Positions 26,285 through 35,178 of a stretch of 52,162 nt of DNA are shown piece by piece. Under the pieces are notes generated by a model, which saw only the letters and a list, made by a program, of their open reading frames with translations, was not told the origin of the DNA and made no database searches. Origin of the DNA: a virus; the IMG/VR virus record IMGVR_UViG_3300043449_000682, positions 1-52,162 of that record; one strand, written 5' to 3'. A program made the position numbers and the translations under genes. Numbering within the stretch: the first letter of the stretch is position 1; each line of letters starts with the position of its first letter.

Positions 26285-27109
26285 ATGGCACGGTTTACTA
26301 CAGCAGGTGGAGAAGGATCTGGAGCACCAGGACCACAAGGTCCACAGGGTATTCAAGGTGAACCTGGAGAAACTCCAAACCTTTCATCATATGCAGGAGA
26401 TATTCTTCCATCATTAGATAACACATATGTTTTGGGTAATTCAGATAATAGATGGAAGTCTATATCTATTGGTGAAGGAACTATTTATATTACTGACGCT
26501 ACCCTTGGAACAGAGGTCGGTCTTACTATTGACAACGGTATATTTTTTATTGACGGTATTGCACAAGCACAGTTGACAGATCTTTCTGTTACCAATTTAA
26601 CTTTTGCAGATAACAGTGTGCAGACAACTGCTTATACAGGTGCTGCTGGAGTAAGCGGTAATGGAGAGGTCACAAGATGGTCTCCAAACTTTAGAGCAAC
26701 TGGTTTAACATTTACTGGAACAGGTGCTACATACCCAACATATAATTCACACTATGTTAAGAATGGTCGCTCTGTTACTTTTTTTATTGAGATTGATATG
26801 ACTACCGTTACAAATTTCGGTACTGGACAATACATTGCAGAACTTCCATTTATGCCATTGACAGGAACAATGAATCATTTTCAAGCATGGTCACTAGTTG
26901 ATCCAGCAGTAAATCCAGATATTTCAGGACATGTGGTTTTGCAAGCAGATCATTTAGCAAATACTAAAGATCTTGATTTGCATTACTTAAAGCAAGCAGG
27001 TGGTGCAAACTCTCCACTAATGGAGGCCCTATTTAAGCAGGGTACGCCAGCAACTTTAACCACATCAAGCAAGATTTATATTAATGGTACATATATAACT
27101 GCTGAATAA
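26285..27109 (+). CDS. Collagen-like tail-fibre protein
   Basis: 274 aa. Residues 8-28 are Gly-X-Y triplets (GAPGPQGPQGIQGEPG), then beta repeats (YVLGNSDNRWKSISIGEG) typical of trimeric fibres, and a C-terminal receptor-like domain. Collagen segments trimerise fibres. Co-transcribed with the small upstream gene. Confidence 0.75.
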   Translation: MARFTTAGGEGSGAPGPQGPQGIQGEPGETPNLSSYAGDILPSLDNTYVLGNSDNRWKSISIGEGTIYITDATLGTEVGLTIDNGIFFIDGIAQAQLTDLSVTNLTFADNSVQTTAYTGAAGVSGNGEVTRWSPNFRATGLTFTGTGATYPTYNSHYVKNGRSVTFFIEIDMTTVTNFGTGQYIAELPFMPLTGTMNHFQAWSLVDPAVNPDISGHVVLQADHLANTKDLDLHYLKQAGGANSPLMEALFKQGTPATLTTSSKIYINGTYITAE

Positions 27110-27117
27110 TATCGTGA

Positions 27118-27123
27118 GATAAT
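27118..27123 (+). promoter_or_regulatory. -10 box GATAAT, leaderless
   Basis: TGAGATAAT, 6 nt before ATG 27130. Confidence 0.55.
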
Positions 27124-27129
27124 ACAGTT

Positions 27130-27861
27130 ATGGCTGTTTCTAAATCAATGGATTTCCCAGGTGCAAAAAAATCTTCTTATGCTGCACAAGTAGAGCAAAG
27201 TCAATCAACGGGTCTGCCAGATAACACTTTGTCCTTTCTTCCTGTGCCAGGACCAGTAGGACCACAAGGACCATCAGGTAGAGACGGCAAGGATGGCAAG
27301 GAAGGTCCAGAGGGGCCAGAAGGAAAGCCAGGTACAAGAGGTGCCCAAGGACCAGCAGGTAAAGATGGAGCAAGTTCTTTATCATCTTCAGGACAGCAGG
27401 CAGGCTGGGCTTCTTATATAAATGCTTTTGATAAGCAAATAAAACTTGGCATATCTCAAGGAGATGATGGTTGGGTTACTCTTCTTCTAGACACAAAAGA
27501 CAAGTTCCAAAATGAGACATATCTTCCTAAAGGTTGTACTAGTCTTTGGAATAGCCATCAAAGAGCCCTAAACTTTCACGGTATAAAAGAAGGATCTCAG
27601 ATCTTTGTAACATACAACTTTGAACTAACAACCTATACTCCAAACACAGAGGTTTGGCTAAGGACATACTTTACAAAGAAAAATCAGGAATTTGTTCAAT
27701 TTGTTGGTTCTTTAAAGTATCAGAATGTCTACAATTTGTCAGTTACACAGAACATATTTATTGAAGACAGGGATATGTGGGCAAGTGGGGCAGTCCCACA
27801 AATTAGAACAGATTTTGATGCATCTGTAATTCTCAATTCTGTCTATGTCAGCGTGGTATAA
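27130..27861 (+). CDS. Collagen-like tail-fibre protein
   Basis: 243 aa. Gly-X-Y repeats at residues 40-78 (GRDGKDGKEGPEGPEGKPG), then a beta C-terminal domain with a SLWNSHQRALNFHGIKEG segment. Likely trimeric adhesin. The last codons GTG GTA TAA overlap the -10 box of the next gene. Confidence 0.75.
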   Translation: MAVSKSMDFPGAKKSSYAAQVEQSQSTGLPDNTLSFLPVPGPVGPQGPSGRDGKDGKEGPEGPEGKPGTRGAQGPAGKDGASSLSSSGQQAGWASYINAFDKQIKLGISQGDDGWVTLLLDTKDKFQNETYLPKGCTSLWNSHQRALNFHGIKEGSQIFVTYNFELTTYTPNTEVWLRTYFTKKNQEFVQFVGSLKYQNVYNLSVTQNIFIEDRDMWASGAVPQIRTDFDASVILNSVYVSVV

Positions 27862-27862
27862 T
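27857..27862 (+). promoter_or_regulatory. -10 box TATAAT overlapping a stop codon
   Basis: TGGTATAAT contains the TAA stop of the upstream gene and ends 6 nt before ATG 27869. Confidence 0.65.
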
Positions 27863-27868
27863 AAAAAC

Positions 27869-28309
27869 ATGGCATTTCCAGCGACCTATGACTTTAACTA
27901 CTATAAGGGTGATACCTATGAGTTTCGTATCTACCCAAAAAAGAACGACGGTACAGTTTTTAATCTGTCGTCCTACCAAATTGAGTCAAACACATCAAGC
28001 ACAATAGATAATGTTACAGACTCTATAGCCCCATACGATAGTGCAAGGTTTACAATTTCTACCGCAAGAGGTACTGCTGGAGTAGAAAACAAAGTTAACT
28101 GTTATGCAAGAATTTGGGATGATGGAACACATGTTCGTTGTGCAATTAGACCAGAAGATTCAGCAACTCTAGTTGCTGGGACAGAATATGTCTATGACGT
28201 AGAAGTTGTTAAGCCAGCAGGCACTGCAGGAAATCCAGAGTCATATTCTCTTGTTCACACACTTTTAACTGGCAAGATAACAATTACTGATCAGGTAACT
28301 GGAGCATAG
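27869..28309 (+). CDS. Baseplate/fibre-associated beta protein
   Basis: 146 aa from ATG 27869 (MAFPATYDFNYYKGDTYEFR). The KGDTYEFRIYPK string resembles the VRGDT-type domains of neighbours. All beta. The longer frame to 27845 crosses the promoter. Likely structural. Confidence 0.62.
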   Translation: MAFPATYDFNYYKGDTYEFRIYPKKNDGTVFNLSSYQIESNTSSTIDNVTDSIAPYDSARFTISTARGTAGVENKVNCYARIWDDGTHVRCAIRPEDSATLVAGTEYVYDVEVVKPAGTAGNPESYSLVHTLLTGKITITDQVTGA

Positions 28310-28311
28310 CC

Positions 28312-28908
28312 TTGGCAGACATACTTTTATCTAATGATGATTTAACAGTTTTTGGTGGACCAGAAACGATTAGTTTAGATTTAGATTTTGGACCAACTGG
28401 AGACCGTGGAAGCATTATCATTGGTGTTCAAGGTGATCCAAGAGAAGCAAGTGTCTCTAATGCAATTTCTCAAGATGTTCAAGCATTAGATGTTGCTATA
28501 GACTATAGTCCAAGTTCTGATACGTACAAAACAGTTTTCCAAAATGTTGCAACGCCAAGTGGAACTCAGTGGACTCCTCTTGTAAGTTTGAAGTCAAACT
28601 TTTATTCAGAAACTAAGGGACCATTAACTCCAGTAAATGGTAAGTTGACTATTTCTCCAATAAACCTTGCAAGCATATATGACATATCAGAAGGAACAGT
28701 TAGTTCTTTAAGGTTTTCTGTTCAATACTCAATATCATCACTAGAAAGCGCTGGACCACTGGCAACAAATTTAATTATAAAAGATGTAGATACTACACAG
28801 GGCTTTATTGCCCTACCGCTTGAAATAGAGGGAGTGGAATATTTAGATGGAGCATGGGTGCCTATGACTGGCGAAAAGTATGTTCATCTTTTTATTACGG
28901 TGGTATAA
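28312..28908 (+). CDS. Virion structural protein (TTG start)
   Basis: 198 aa starting at TTG 28312, 2 bp after the upstream stop, with no ATG nearby. Beta-rich (PETISLDLDFGPTGDRGS) with a short Gly-X-Y-like spot. Its end codons overlap the following -10 box. Likely fibre or decoration protein. Confidence 0.6.
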   Translation: MADILLSNDDLTVFGGPETISLDLDFGPTGDRGSIIIGVQGDPREASVSNAISQDVQALDVAIDYSPSSDTYKTVFQNVATPSGTQWTPLVSLKSNFYSETKGPLTPVNGKLTISPINLASIYDISEGTVSSLRFSVQYSISSLESAGPLATNLIIKDVDTTQGFIALPLEIEGVEYLDGAWVPMTGEKYVHLFITVV

Positions 28909-28909
28909 T
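28904..28909 (+). promoter_or_regulatory. -10 box TATAAT overlapping a stop codon
   Basis: TGGTATAAT carries the TAA of the upstream gene. The GTG start at 28928 is 18 nt away with AGGGTGAT between, so this one has a short leader. Confidence 0.5.
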
Positions 28910-28927
28910 GAAACAGGGTGATCTATA

Positions 28928-30919
28928 GTGGCAGCAGAAAATATTGACAATACCGTCGACGGTAGTGGTTTCTTTCCCACAAAAGTCCCAGGCCTTTCAG
29001 ATGCAGCAGATATTCAGGCAGCGCTAAGGCTTTACCACTATGGATCATATACATATGATGGTGCTAATACAAATAAGGTAAACCTTGTAAATCCTTCTAT
29101 TGCTAAGCATCTTCAAAACCTTGTAGATGCAGATGCAGCAGAGGTGGTAAATAGAAATTCTGCTATTTCAACACATAATGCAGATACCGCAGATGTCCAC
29201 GGGATAGCAGATACATCTCTTCTAGCAACAAAGTCTTATGTAGACACTGGAATTACTAGTGCAATTAACGGTGCAACTGGTGCATACTCAGATCTTGCTG
29301 GAAATGGCATTGACTGGAATTCCGTTGATGAAAGATTTGATATTGAGCCAAAGATTTTAAATTTTTCAACAGCAATAACAAAAAATACTTCATTTACTCT
29401 AGAAGAGGCAGATGTAAACAAGATTATCCTTTTAGACACATCCTCTTCAATGACTTTGACAATTCCGTCAAATGCTTCAGTGGCAATTCCAGTTGGATAC
29501 CAGTATAATTTTATTGAAATTGGAACAGGAAGAACAACATTTGCTCCAGACTCTGGTGTTGTCATTGGAAGCAAAAACTCTCAACTATTTTTAGATGGAA
29601 GATACAGTAAGGGAACAGTCGTAAAGGTTGCAACAGATACATGGGTTTTGTATGGAGACATATATGAAGGATCAAGTTCTGTAACCCCAGCAGTTACTCC
29701 TGCTGTAACACCAGCAGTAACACCAGCAGTAACACCAGAAGTTACTCCAGTTACTCCAGTTACTCCAGTTACTCCAGTTACTCCAGTTACTCCAGTTACT
29801 CCAGTTACTCCAGTTACTCCAGTTACTCCAGTTACTCCAGTTACTCCAGTTACTTGTGGAGCATGTGAATCGTACGAGGTTGTACAGCCAACATGTAATG
29901 GGGAGGATTCTTATGAAGGCATCTATGTTGGAACGAGAAAGACCTGCTCTGATGGTTCATACGAAATTTGTACACAGCCAACGTTTGACCGCTTTGGAAA
30001 CCTGTTAGAAGCAAATGCTGTAAGTTGTGGTGGTTCAGGAGCAGTAACTCCAGCAGCATCATATAAGATTTATGCCCTATGTAATGGCTTCTCTGATTCT
30101 TTGTCAATTAATTACACAGGAAATAATGGACAGGACAACTACCCAACACCTGGCTCTGGATATAGCATAACAACTGGTACTACTTCAAGCCTAGGTCTTA
30201 CAGATCAAGAAATTGTTGCAATTGTTGGTGTTCCTCCTGCATGTACTAACCCTTATGCATCTGTAACACCAGCAGTTACTCCTGCTGTAACACCAGCAGT
30301 TACCCCAGCAGTAACTCCTGCAGTTACTCCAGCAGTTACACCTTCTGTAACTCCTGCCACAACTTGGTATTGCACAACCAAATACTATATTAATGGACTT
30401 CCAGTAGAACAGTATGAATCTTCTACAAATGATACTGCAAACGTATGTGAAAATTATCACACAGAATGTTCTCAGTCAACTTATCCTGGAACACCATCTA
30501 GACCTCCAGCATGTAGTGTAACACCAGCAGTAACACCATCAGTAACACCAGCAGTAACACCATCAGTAACACCAGCAGTTACTCCTGTAGACTGTACACC
30601 AGTTTATTCATATAATGAATATCGTTCATCATGTGGAGGATCTGTAGCAATTTATGTAAATCCATGTACTGGGGCAGAGTCCTATACTTGTCCAGGAGTT
30701 ACCCCAGCAGTAACACCAGCCGTTACCCCAGCAGTAACACCAGCAGTAACACCAGCCGTAACCCCAGCCGTAACCCCAGCCGTAACACCAGCATGTACTC
30801 CAAACTGTCAACCAACAGGAAATTATGTCTGTGCTGGATGGGCAGCAATCTACTCATACTATGATGCCAATGGTTGTGGTGCATGTGCAAGCGTTACAGA
30901 TGACTACGGTTGTGCATAA
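28928..30919 (+). CDS. Giant VTP-repeat tail-fibre protein
   Basis: 663 aa, GTG start. The first 250 residues form a fibre-type domain ([39 protein letters not shown]). Then come four blocks of VTPA or VTP repeats (residues near 258-310, 443-476, 530-556, 590-622) alternating with Cys-rich modules ([14 protein letters not shown] and others). Pro/Thr repeats make stiff or extended linkers, and the Cys modules may be separate receptor-binding knobs. The repeat DNA is nearly identical, so copy number can change by recombination. Confidence 0.8.
   Translation: MAAENIDNTVDGSGFFPTKVPGLSDAADIQAALRLYHYGSYTYDGANTNKVNLVNPSIAKHLQNLVDADAAEVVNRNSAISTHNADTADVHGIADTSLLATKSYVDTGITSAINGATGAYSDLAGNGIDWNSVDERFDIEPKILNFSTAITKNTSFTLEEADVNKIILLDTSSSMTLTIPSNASVAIPVGYQYNFIEIGTGRTTFAPDSGVVIGSKNSQLFLDGRYSKGTVVKVATDTWVLYGDIYEGSSSVTPAVTPAVTPAVTPAVTPEVTPVTPVTPVTPVTPVTPVTPVTPVTPVTPVTPVTPVTCGACESYEVVQPTCNGEDSYEGIYVGTRKTCSDGSYEICTQPTFDRFGNLLEANAVSCGGSGAVTPAASYKIYALCNGFSDSLSINYTGNNGQDNYPTPGSGYSITTGTTSSLGLTDQEIVAIVGVPPACTNPYASVTPAVTPAVTPAVTPAVTPAVTPAVTPSVTPATTWYCTTKYYINGLPVEQYESSTNDTANVCENYHTECSQSTYPGTPSRPPACSVTPAVTPSVTPAVTPSVTPAVTPVDCTPVYSYNEYRSSCGGSVAIYVNPCTGAESYTCPGVTPAVTPAVTPAVTPAVTPAVTPAVTPAVTPACTPNCQPTGNYVCAGWAAIYSYYDANGCGACASVTDDYGCA
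29688..29852 (+). repeat. Tandem repeat coding VTP
   Basis: GTTACTCCA-type 9-bp units (VTP) in tandem after a few 12-bp GTAACACCAGCA-type units (VTPA). Further blocks lie at about 30258-30360, 30517-30590 and 30698-30792. Confidence 0.8.
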
Positions 30920-30957
30920 AAAATATTTTATGATATACTAATTTAAAGGAGAAAAAA

Positions 30958-31329
30958 ATGACACAATTTGTATTAAAAATAGACGAAGATTTAGTAGATT
31001 TTATTTATATAGAGACAGATAAAGACGGCAATACAGTTAATGATCAAGAATCAGAGTTGTTAACTGTTCTTAGTTCAGATCCTTCTGTGGTAGACATGAG
31101 CAATTTAACATATATCCCATACCTGGATTCAGAATGGGATGGAACAGACTTTATTGATACTGAAAATAGAGATGTTGTAGATATTCAGGAGTCTAAGGTG
31201 CAAGATAAGAAGTTTGCATTTTTAGTTGATGGTAAGTATAAGTTTTTTTACGGCGTAGTAGACTCAGAAGAGAATGCAATGACTATTGCTGCTCTTTCTA
31301 GCAGCCCACAAGTTCTAATAAAGGAATAG
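30958..31329 (+). CDS. Hypothetical protein
   Basis: 123 aa, acidic (FVLKIDEDLVDFIYIETDKD), alpha/beta. AAAGGAG lies 7 nt before the ATG, one of the few strong ribosome sites in the fibre cluster. Function unknown; perhaps a fibre chaperone given its place. Confidence 0.6.
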   Translation: MTQFVLKIDEDLVDFIYIETDKDGNTVNDQESELLTVLSSDPSVVDMSNLTYIPYLDSEWDGTDFIDTENRDVVDIQESKVQDKKFAFLVDGKYKFFYGVVDSEENAMTIAALSSSPQVLIKE

Positions 31330-31334
31330 TTCTA

Positions 31335-31574
31335 GTGTCAGAAAACCTGAGTGCTTGGGAAAAGTATAAGCAAAATCTTGGAGATACTAGACCATGGGAT
31401 TTAGTAAACCCAAAATCACAAAAAGTAGATTCAGAGCATGCTGAGGAAAGATATCAAATATGTCTGTCTTGCCCAGAATTAATAAATTTAACAAAGCAAT
31501 GCAAAAAGTGTGGATGTTTTATGTTTGCAAAAACTAAACTAGAATTGGCAACATGCCCGTTAGGAAAATGGTAA
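31335..31574 (+). CDS. Zinc-ribbon protein
   Basis: 79 aa, GTG start. RYQICLSCPELINLTKQCKK then CGCFMFAKTKLELATCPLGKW: four Cys pairs in the order of small zinc-ribbon proteins (DUF6171-like) often found beside 2OG oxygenases in large phages. Its TAA overlaps the next ATG. Role unknown. Confidence 0.68.
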   Translation: MSENLSAWEKYKQNLGDTRPWDLVNPKSQKVDSEHAEERYQICLSCPELINLTKQCKKCGCFMFAKTKLELATCPLGKW

Positions 31575-32170
31575 TGAATAGAAAAGAATTAGCGCCAGGT
31601 ATATTTGTTTATTCTGATGTTATTAAAAACTTTAGTACCTTTTGTGCTGATATCGAAGAGGGTATGGTTAGTGCACGTATGGAGTGGTCTCCATCTTCAA
31701 TTAAAAGTGGTGAGACAGTAAAAATAGATACGGACTACAGAGACACAATGGCTATAACTGTGCCATATAACGAAAATATTATTGAGAATTATTCAAATCT
31801 TGCTGAGGCATTTTACTTAAGTTTGTCAAACATTTTTCTTTCAGCCTTTTTGCCAGCAGAGTTTGACTATAAATCAGAGCATAATTTGGAAACAACCTGG
31901 CATGACGGCTATAGTATTTTAAAGTATGGGAAGGGTCAGAAGTTTACAAACCATGTTGACGATCACAAAGACTACCACCGAAGAATGTCCTTGGTATATT
32001 ATATAAACGATGACTATACTGGTGGAGAAATACGTTTTCCAAGGTTTGGAATAACCTACAAGCCAAAGGCAAATGAACTACTCATATTTCCATCAACATA
32101 TGTTTACAATCACTCAGTACTTCCAGTTACAGAAGGAATTCGATATGCTGTAGTTAGTTGGTTAAGATGA
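31574..32170 (+). CDS. 2OG-Fe(II) oxygenase
   Basis: 198 aa from ATG 31574 (TAATG overlap). Complete metal site: His127 and Asp129 in NHVDDHKD, distal His180, Arg190 (EGIRYAVVSW); NDDYTGGEIRF is the P4H-like signature. It would hydroxylate a peptide or small substrate with 2-oxoglutarate and O2. Its stop overlaps the next ATG, so it is translated with the cupin gene. Confidence 0.85.
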   Translation: MNRKELAPGIFVYSDVIKNFSTFCADIEEGMVSARMEWSPSSIKSGETVKIDTDYRDTMAITVPYNENIIENYSNLAEAFYLSLSNIFLSAFLPAEFDYKSEHNLETTWHDGYSILKYGKGQKFTNHVDDHKDYHRRMSLVYYINDDYTGGEIRFPRFGITYKPKANELLIFPSTYVYNHSVLPVTEGIRYAVVSWLR

Positions 32171-32742
32171 AGATAGATATGTCAATAGTACAGCAGGCTA
32201 TAGATGAAAATAGAATTCATATTTTTAAAGATGTCTTTACAGACCTTCCTTCATTAGACACAATAATGTCAGTAGTCTCTAAGTATGTTGATGAAGATTT
32301 GGCTGCTTTTCCAGAAAGATCTTATCTTTTAAATGATTTTGTTGAGGGAGAGTCTTCCGATATGAGACTTAAGTGTAGATTTTGGTCAAGAATGGCGTTT
32401 CAGTTGTTTGATCCAAAAGACTTATACATGTCAGCCATTCCAGAGTTGTCTCCAATAACAGAATGGGGTCTGTCAGAATACTCATCAAATATTTACCAGG
32501 GCAACTTCTGCCTAGTTTCTCTAATGAAAAATAGAGGGGTTGTTGGAAGCAAGCATAGAGACTATGTAGATCAGTTCCAATGGGTAGTTAAGGGTGAAAT
32601 GATCTGGCGTACTGGAGAAAATCTAGAAAATGAGTACCATGTTGTTGAGGGGGACTTTATATTTGTTCCAAAAAACCTTGCCCACGAGGTTGAAACTATC
32701 AAGGCTCCAAGAGCAGCAATAAATCTTATTTTAAGAAACTAA
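32167..32742 (+). CDS. Cupin-type (JmjC-like) oxygenase
   Basis: 191 aa from ATG 32167. SKHRDYVDQFQWVVKGEMIW gives His130 and Asp132, and FVPKNLAHEVETI gives His173, the metal triad of a cupin/JmjC-type enzyme. These hydroxylate protein side chains or nucleotides. Placement after the 2OG oxygenase suggests a two-step pathway; substrate unknown. A terminator follows. Confidence 0.68.
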   Translation: MKIDMSIVQQAIDENRIHIFKDVFTDLPSLDTIMSVVSKYVDEDLAAFPERSYLLNDFVEGESSDMRLKCRFWSRMAFQLFDPKDLYMSAIPELSPITEWGLSEYSSNIYQGNFCLVSLMKNRGVVGSKHRDYVDQFQWVVKGEMIWRTGENLENEYHVVEGDFIFVPKNLAHEVETIKAPRAAINLILRN

Positions 32743-32744
32743 AA

Positions 32745-32782
32745 AGCACCTACCAGGTTTCCCCAATAGGTGCCTTTAGTAT
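32745..32782. terminator. Bidirectional terminator
   Basis: GCACCT/AGGTGC stem between convergent genes, with A-rich sequence before and TTTAG after, so it can serve both strands. Confidence 0.7.
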
Positions 32783-32788
32783 TCATTA

Positions 32789-33352
32789 CTACTTAGGGAA
32801 TTTGCTCATCCACATTCTAGTCTTAGGGGTTATACCCTTCCAAGAAGACCAGTCGTCACCACCGCTTGTCATGTAGTATGCAATCTCTGCATTCTTTACG
32901 GGGTTGAACAGTTCGGCATTTGACTCAATGTCAAACTTGGTTCTACGATCAGGACCAAGGTCGTCAATCATATTGATTTGAAACATTCCATAAGATGAGT
33001 CACCTGTCTTATGGTTGCCGTTGTAGGCCAATGGTCGCCCATTAGACTCCTTTTTTGCTACTGCCCAAGCAACAACAAGGTCTTTACCATTGAAGCCAAC
33101 TAGGGATAGTAGTTCTTTTAGTTCTAGATCAGTAAGAGATGTTTTGTTTTCAAAACTCTCTAACTTTTTTGCCTTAGAAACCAAAAAAACCTCTTTCGAG
33201 GTGGTTTCCGATGTCTGAGCCTGTTCCAGGCTAAGATTGTTCTTAGTATCAAGACTTATAGCAGCATTGGCAGTATTAGAAAAAACACTGACAAGTGCCA
33301 CGATACTGAGTGTGCTAATGATCTCTTTGTTTCTTTCGATAAATTTAATCAT
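32789..33352 (-). CDS. Secreted lysozyme-like transglycosylase (lysin)
   Basis: 187 aa from ATG 33352, which has the perfect AAGGAGG site; the 33379 frame adds residues before it. Residues 1-30 are a signal peptide (STLSIVALVSVFSNTANA). The C-terminal domain AVAKKESNGRPLAYNGNHK (catalytic Glu102), then SSYGMFQIN, is a lysozyme-like SLT fold that cuts peptidoglycan. Export by the host pathway implies a SAR- or signal-type endolysin not needing a large holin. It is alone on the minus strand, with its own promoter. Confidence 0.82.
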   Translation of the reverse strand: MIKFIERNKEIISTLSIVALVSVFSNTANAAISLDTKNNLSLEQAQTSETTSKEVFLVSKAKKLESFENKTSLTDLELKELLSLVGFNGKDLVVAWAVAKKESNGRPLAYNGNHKTGDSSYGMFQINMIDDLGPDRRTKFDIESNAELFNPVKNAEIAYYMTSGGDDWSSWKGITPKTRMWMSKFPK

Positions 33353-33400
33353 AGTTTCCTCCTTAGAAAACAATAACACCCTGGTAGGTGTCTACTACCA

Positions 33401-33430
33401 AGTATAACACAAAATTTTATCAAAAGTCAA
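33401..33430 (-). promoter_or_regulatory. Promoter TTGACT-N18-TATACT (lysin)
   Basis: Minus-strand -35 (33425-33430) and -10 (33401-33406). The leader holds a CTACC-type hairpin before the AAGGAGG site and could tune expression. Confidence 0.68.
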
Positions 33431-33443
33431 CTTTAGATGGTGG

Positions 33444-33449
33444 TATAAT
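33444..33449 (+). promoter_or_regulatory. -10 box TATAAT (extended TGG), leaderless
   Basis: TGGTATAAT, 7 nt before ATG 33457; overlaps the lysin promoter region, so the two are divergent. Confidence 0.65.
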
Positions 33450-33456
33450 AAAGATT

Positions 33457-34032
33457 ATGCCTAATCAATCATCTAACTATCCTAGCATGAAGTATCCTAT
33501 TTCTTCTGATCCAGTCAATGTTCACGGAGACTTTAAGGCTTTAGTTGATGCTTTAAATGATATTTTGCCACCGCTAGGAATGACAAGCGTTGCATCTCCA
33601 GTAAGAAATGGAAGTTCTTCTGCTCCAATTTTAGCGGGGACTCCAGTATTTATTTCAGGTAGTGTCTCTAATAGTGGACAACTAAAAGCAACTGTAGAAA
33701 AATATGATCCATCAAGTTCTAGTCACAACCCAGATGTTCCTATTCTTGGATTAGTCCAAGCAGATATTCTCCCTGCAGGAGCAGGAAGCATTGGCGACGG
33801 AATTGTTGTTGTATCTGGAATAATACAGTTAAACACAACTTCTCTTGGGCCAGCAGGAACAAGGGTTTATGTAAATTCAAGTGGAGCCCTTAGTGGAACT
33901 AGACCATCTACTGGCCCAGCAAGATATATTGGAGTAGTTGGAATTCAAGCAACAAAGCCGAATGGTGGAATGATAATAGTTCAGGCAAAAGGAAACGGTA
34001 CTTGGGGTGCACTCAAAGACGGTTTGTCGTGA
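33457..34032 (+). CDS. Virion decoration-type protein
   Basis: 191 aa from ATG 33457 (the frame to 33388 is unsupported). LVDALNDILPPLGMTS and beta repeats with ASPVRNGSSSAPILAGTPV resemble phage head-decoration or fibre proteins. Its TGA stop is inside the next TGATATAAT box. Confidence 0.65.
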   Translation: MPNQSSNYPSMKYPISSDPVNVHGDFKALVDALNDILPPLGMTSVASPVRNGSSSAPILAGTPVFISGSVSNSGQLKATVEKYDPSSSSHNPDVPILGLVQADILPAGAGSIGDGIVVVSGIIQLNTTSLGPAGTRVYVNSSGALSGTRPSTGPARYIGVVGIQATKPNGGMIIVQAKGNGTWGALKDGLS

Positions 34033-34038
34033 TATAAT
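34033..34038 (+). promoter_or_regulatory. -10 box TATAAT with embedded stop codon
   Basis: TGATATAAT (stop TGA 34030-34032), 6 nt before ATG 34045. Confidence 0.65.
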
Positions 34039-34044
34039 AAAACT

Positions 34045-34455
34045 ATGGCAAATCTAAGAGGATCTCAAACATCATATGATATAGGAAATAAACCTCCTAC
34101 AGTTATTTGGACAGTCGTCCGTGGAGATACCTCTGGTTTTAAGGTTTATGTAACAGATGACGCAAAGCAGCCACTAGTCTTAAAAGGCGAAGGATCTGAA
34201 TGGGACATTGCCATGAAAATCAAAAGACCTAATACTACTCCAGGAATTATTACAGACGACGCAACACTTGTATTGACAATAACTCCAGTGGCAGATGAAG
34301 ATGATCTTGTTGGAGAGTTTACAGTTTGGCTTACATCAGAAGAATCAGCGCAACTTGAAACAGGAGACATCTTTGATATTCAGGTATCAGACCCAACAAG
34401 AGTATGGACAGTTTGCCAGGGTAGCATGAAGATTCTTGAAGATGTAACAGATTAA
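34045..34455 (+). CDS. Virion-associated beta protein (VRGDT family)
   Basis: 136 aa. VIWTVVRGDTSGFKVYV matches the paralogue at 25530; the C-terminal VWLTSEESAQLETGDIFDIQ is typical of baseplate upper-type domains. Stop overlaps the next ATG (TAATG). Confidence 0.65.
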   Translation: MANLRGSQTSYDIGNKPPTVIWTVVRGDTSGFKVYVTDDAKQPLVLKGEGSEWDIAMKIKRPNTTPGIITDDATLVLTITPVADEDDLVGEFTVWLTSEESAQLETGDIFDIQVSDPTRVWTVCQGSMKILEDVTD

Positions 34456-34679
34456 TGGCAACAGCAGTAATACTTGACAACTTAAAAGTTAAGACTGAAA
34501 GCATATTCCCAATAGACTATCCTGAAGTTCGGATAGAAGACTTTACAAGAAAAACAATAATTACTGAGGTTTTGCCATTTAGAGTTAAGTTTACAGCAAT
34601 TCAGATACAGGCTATTGGTTTGGGGAATACCCCAGCAATTCCTTTGCAGGTTATTGGATACAGCAACTATATTCTTTAA
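34455..34679 (+). CDS. Small structural-cluster protein
   Basis: 74 aa (FRVKFTAIQIQAIGLGNTPA, IPLQVIGYSNYIL). The C-terminal pattern recurs in many phage fibre clusters. TAATG overlap with upstream. Function unknown. Confidence 0.6.
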   Translation: MATAVILDNLKVKTESIFPIDYPEVRIEDFTRKTIITEVLPFRVKFTAIQIQAIGLGNTPAIPLQVIGYSNYIL

Positions 34680-34702
34680 TAATATTATTTTAAAAGAGGG
34701 GT

Positions 34703-34708
34703 TATAAT
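34703..34708 (+). promoter_or_regulatory. -10 box TATAAT, leaderless
   Basis: TATAAT, 6 nt before ATG 34715. Confidence 0.6.
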
Positions 34709-34714
34709 TACAAC

Positions 34715-35161
34715 ATGGCAAAGATATCAATCCCAGGAGTTAAGAGCCTATTCCAAACAGGAGATAGACCTACTCAAGAAAACTACGAAGACCTTATTGA
34801 TACCCTTTCATCCCAGTCAACAGACCTGGGTTCAGCGGGTAACAATGAGAACACAATCACAGGTATTGAGAACGTAACTGTTATTGATAACTTTGATGCA
34901 ACAGTTTGGCGTATGGTTAAGTATATTATTTCAATATCAAAGACCACAGCAGGGGACAACAAGTTCTACGCAACTGAAATGACAATTCTCGTTGACGGTA
35001 CAGATGTATCAGTCAGCGAATACGGAACAATCGACAATGATGGGAATATTGGCACCATTAATGTCTCTCGCACTGGAAATACCGTGGCCTTAACAGTCAC
35101 TCCAGATACTGCGATCAAGCCAGTCACTGTACGTTTTGCACGTATGGGACTTAAGGCATAA
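34715..35161 (+). CDS. Fibre-type structural protein
   Basis: 148 aa. The N-terminal part is helical (YEDLIDTLSSQSTDLGSAG); the C-terminal beta domain (VKYIISISKTTAGDNKFYAT) is homologous to the C-terminus of the next gene (VKYLVRVISGGNSHVTELL). Probably a free-standing copy of the fibre tip. Confidence 0.65.
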   Translation: MAKISIPGVKSLFQTGDRPTQENYEDLIDTLSSQSTDLGSAGNNENTITGIENVTVIDNFDATVWRMVKYIISISKTTAGDNKFYATEMTILVDGTDVSVSEYGTIDNDGNIGTINVSRTGNTVALTVTPDTAIKPVTVRFARMGLKA

Positions 35162-35178
35162 CTAAGGAGATATAAAAA

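Noticed and set aside
29688-29852. CRISPR array
   Set aside because: The repeats are in-frame 9-12-bp units without spacers inside a fibre gene.
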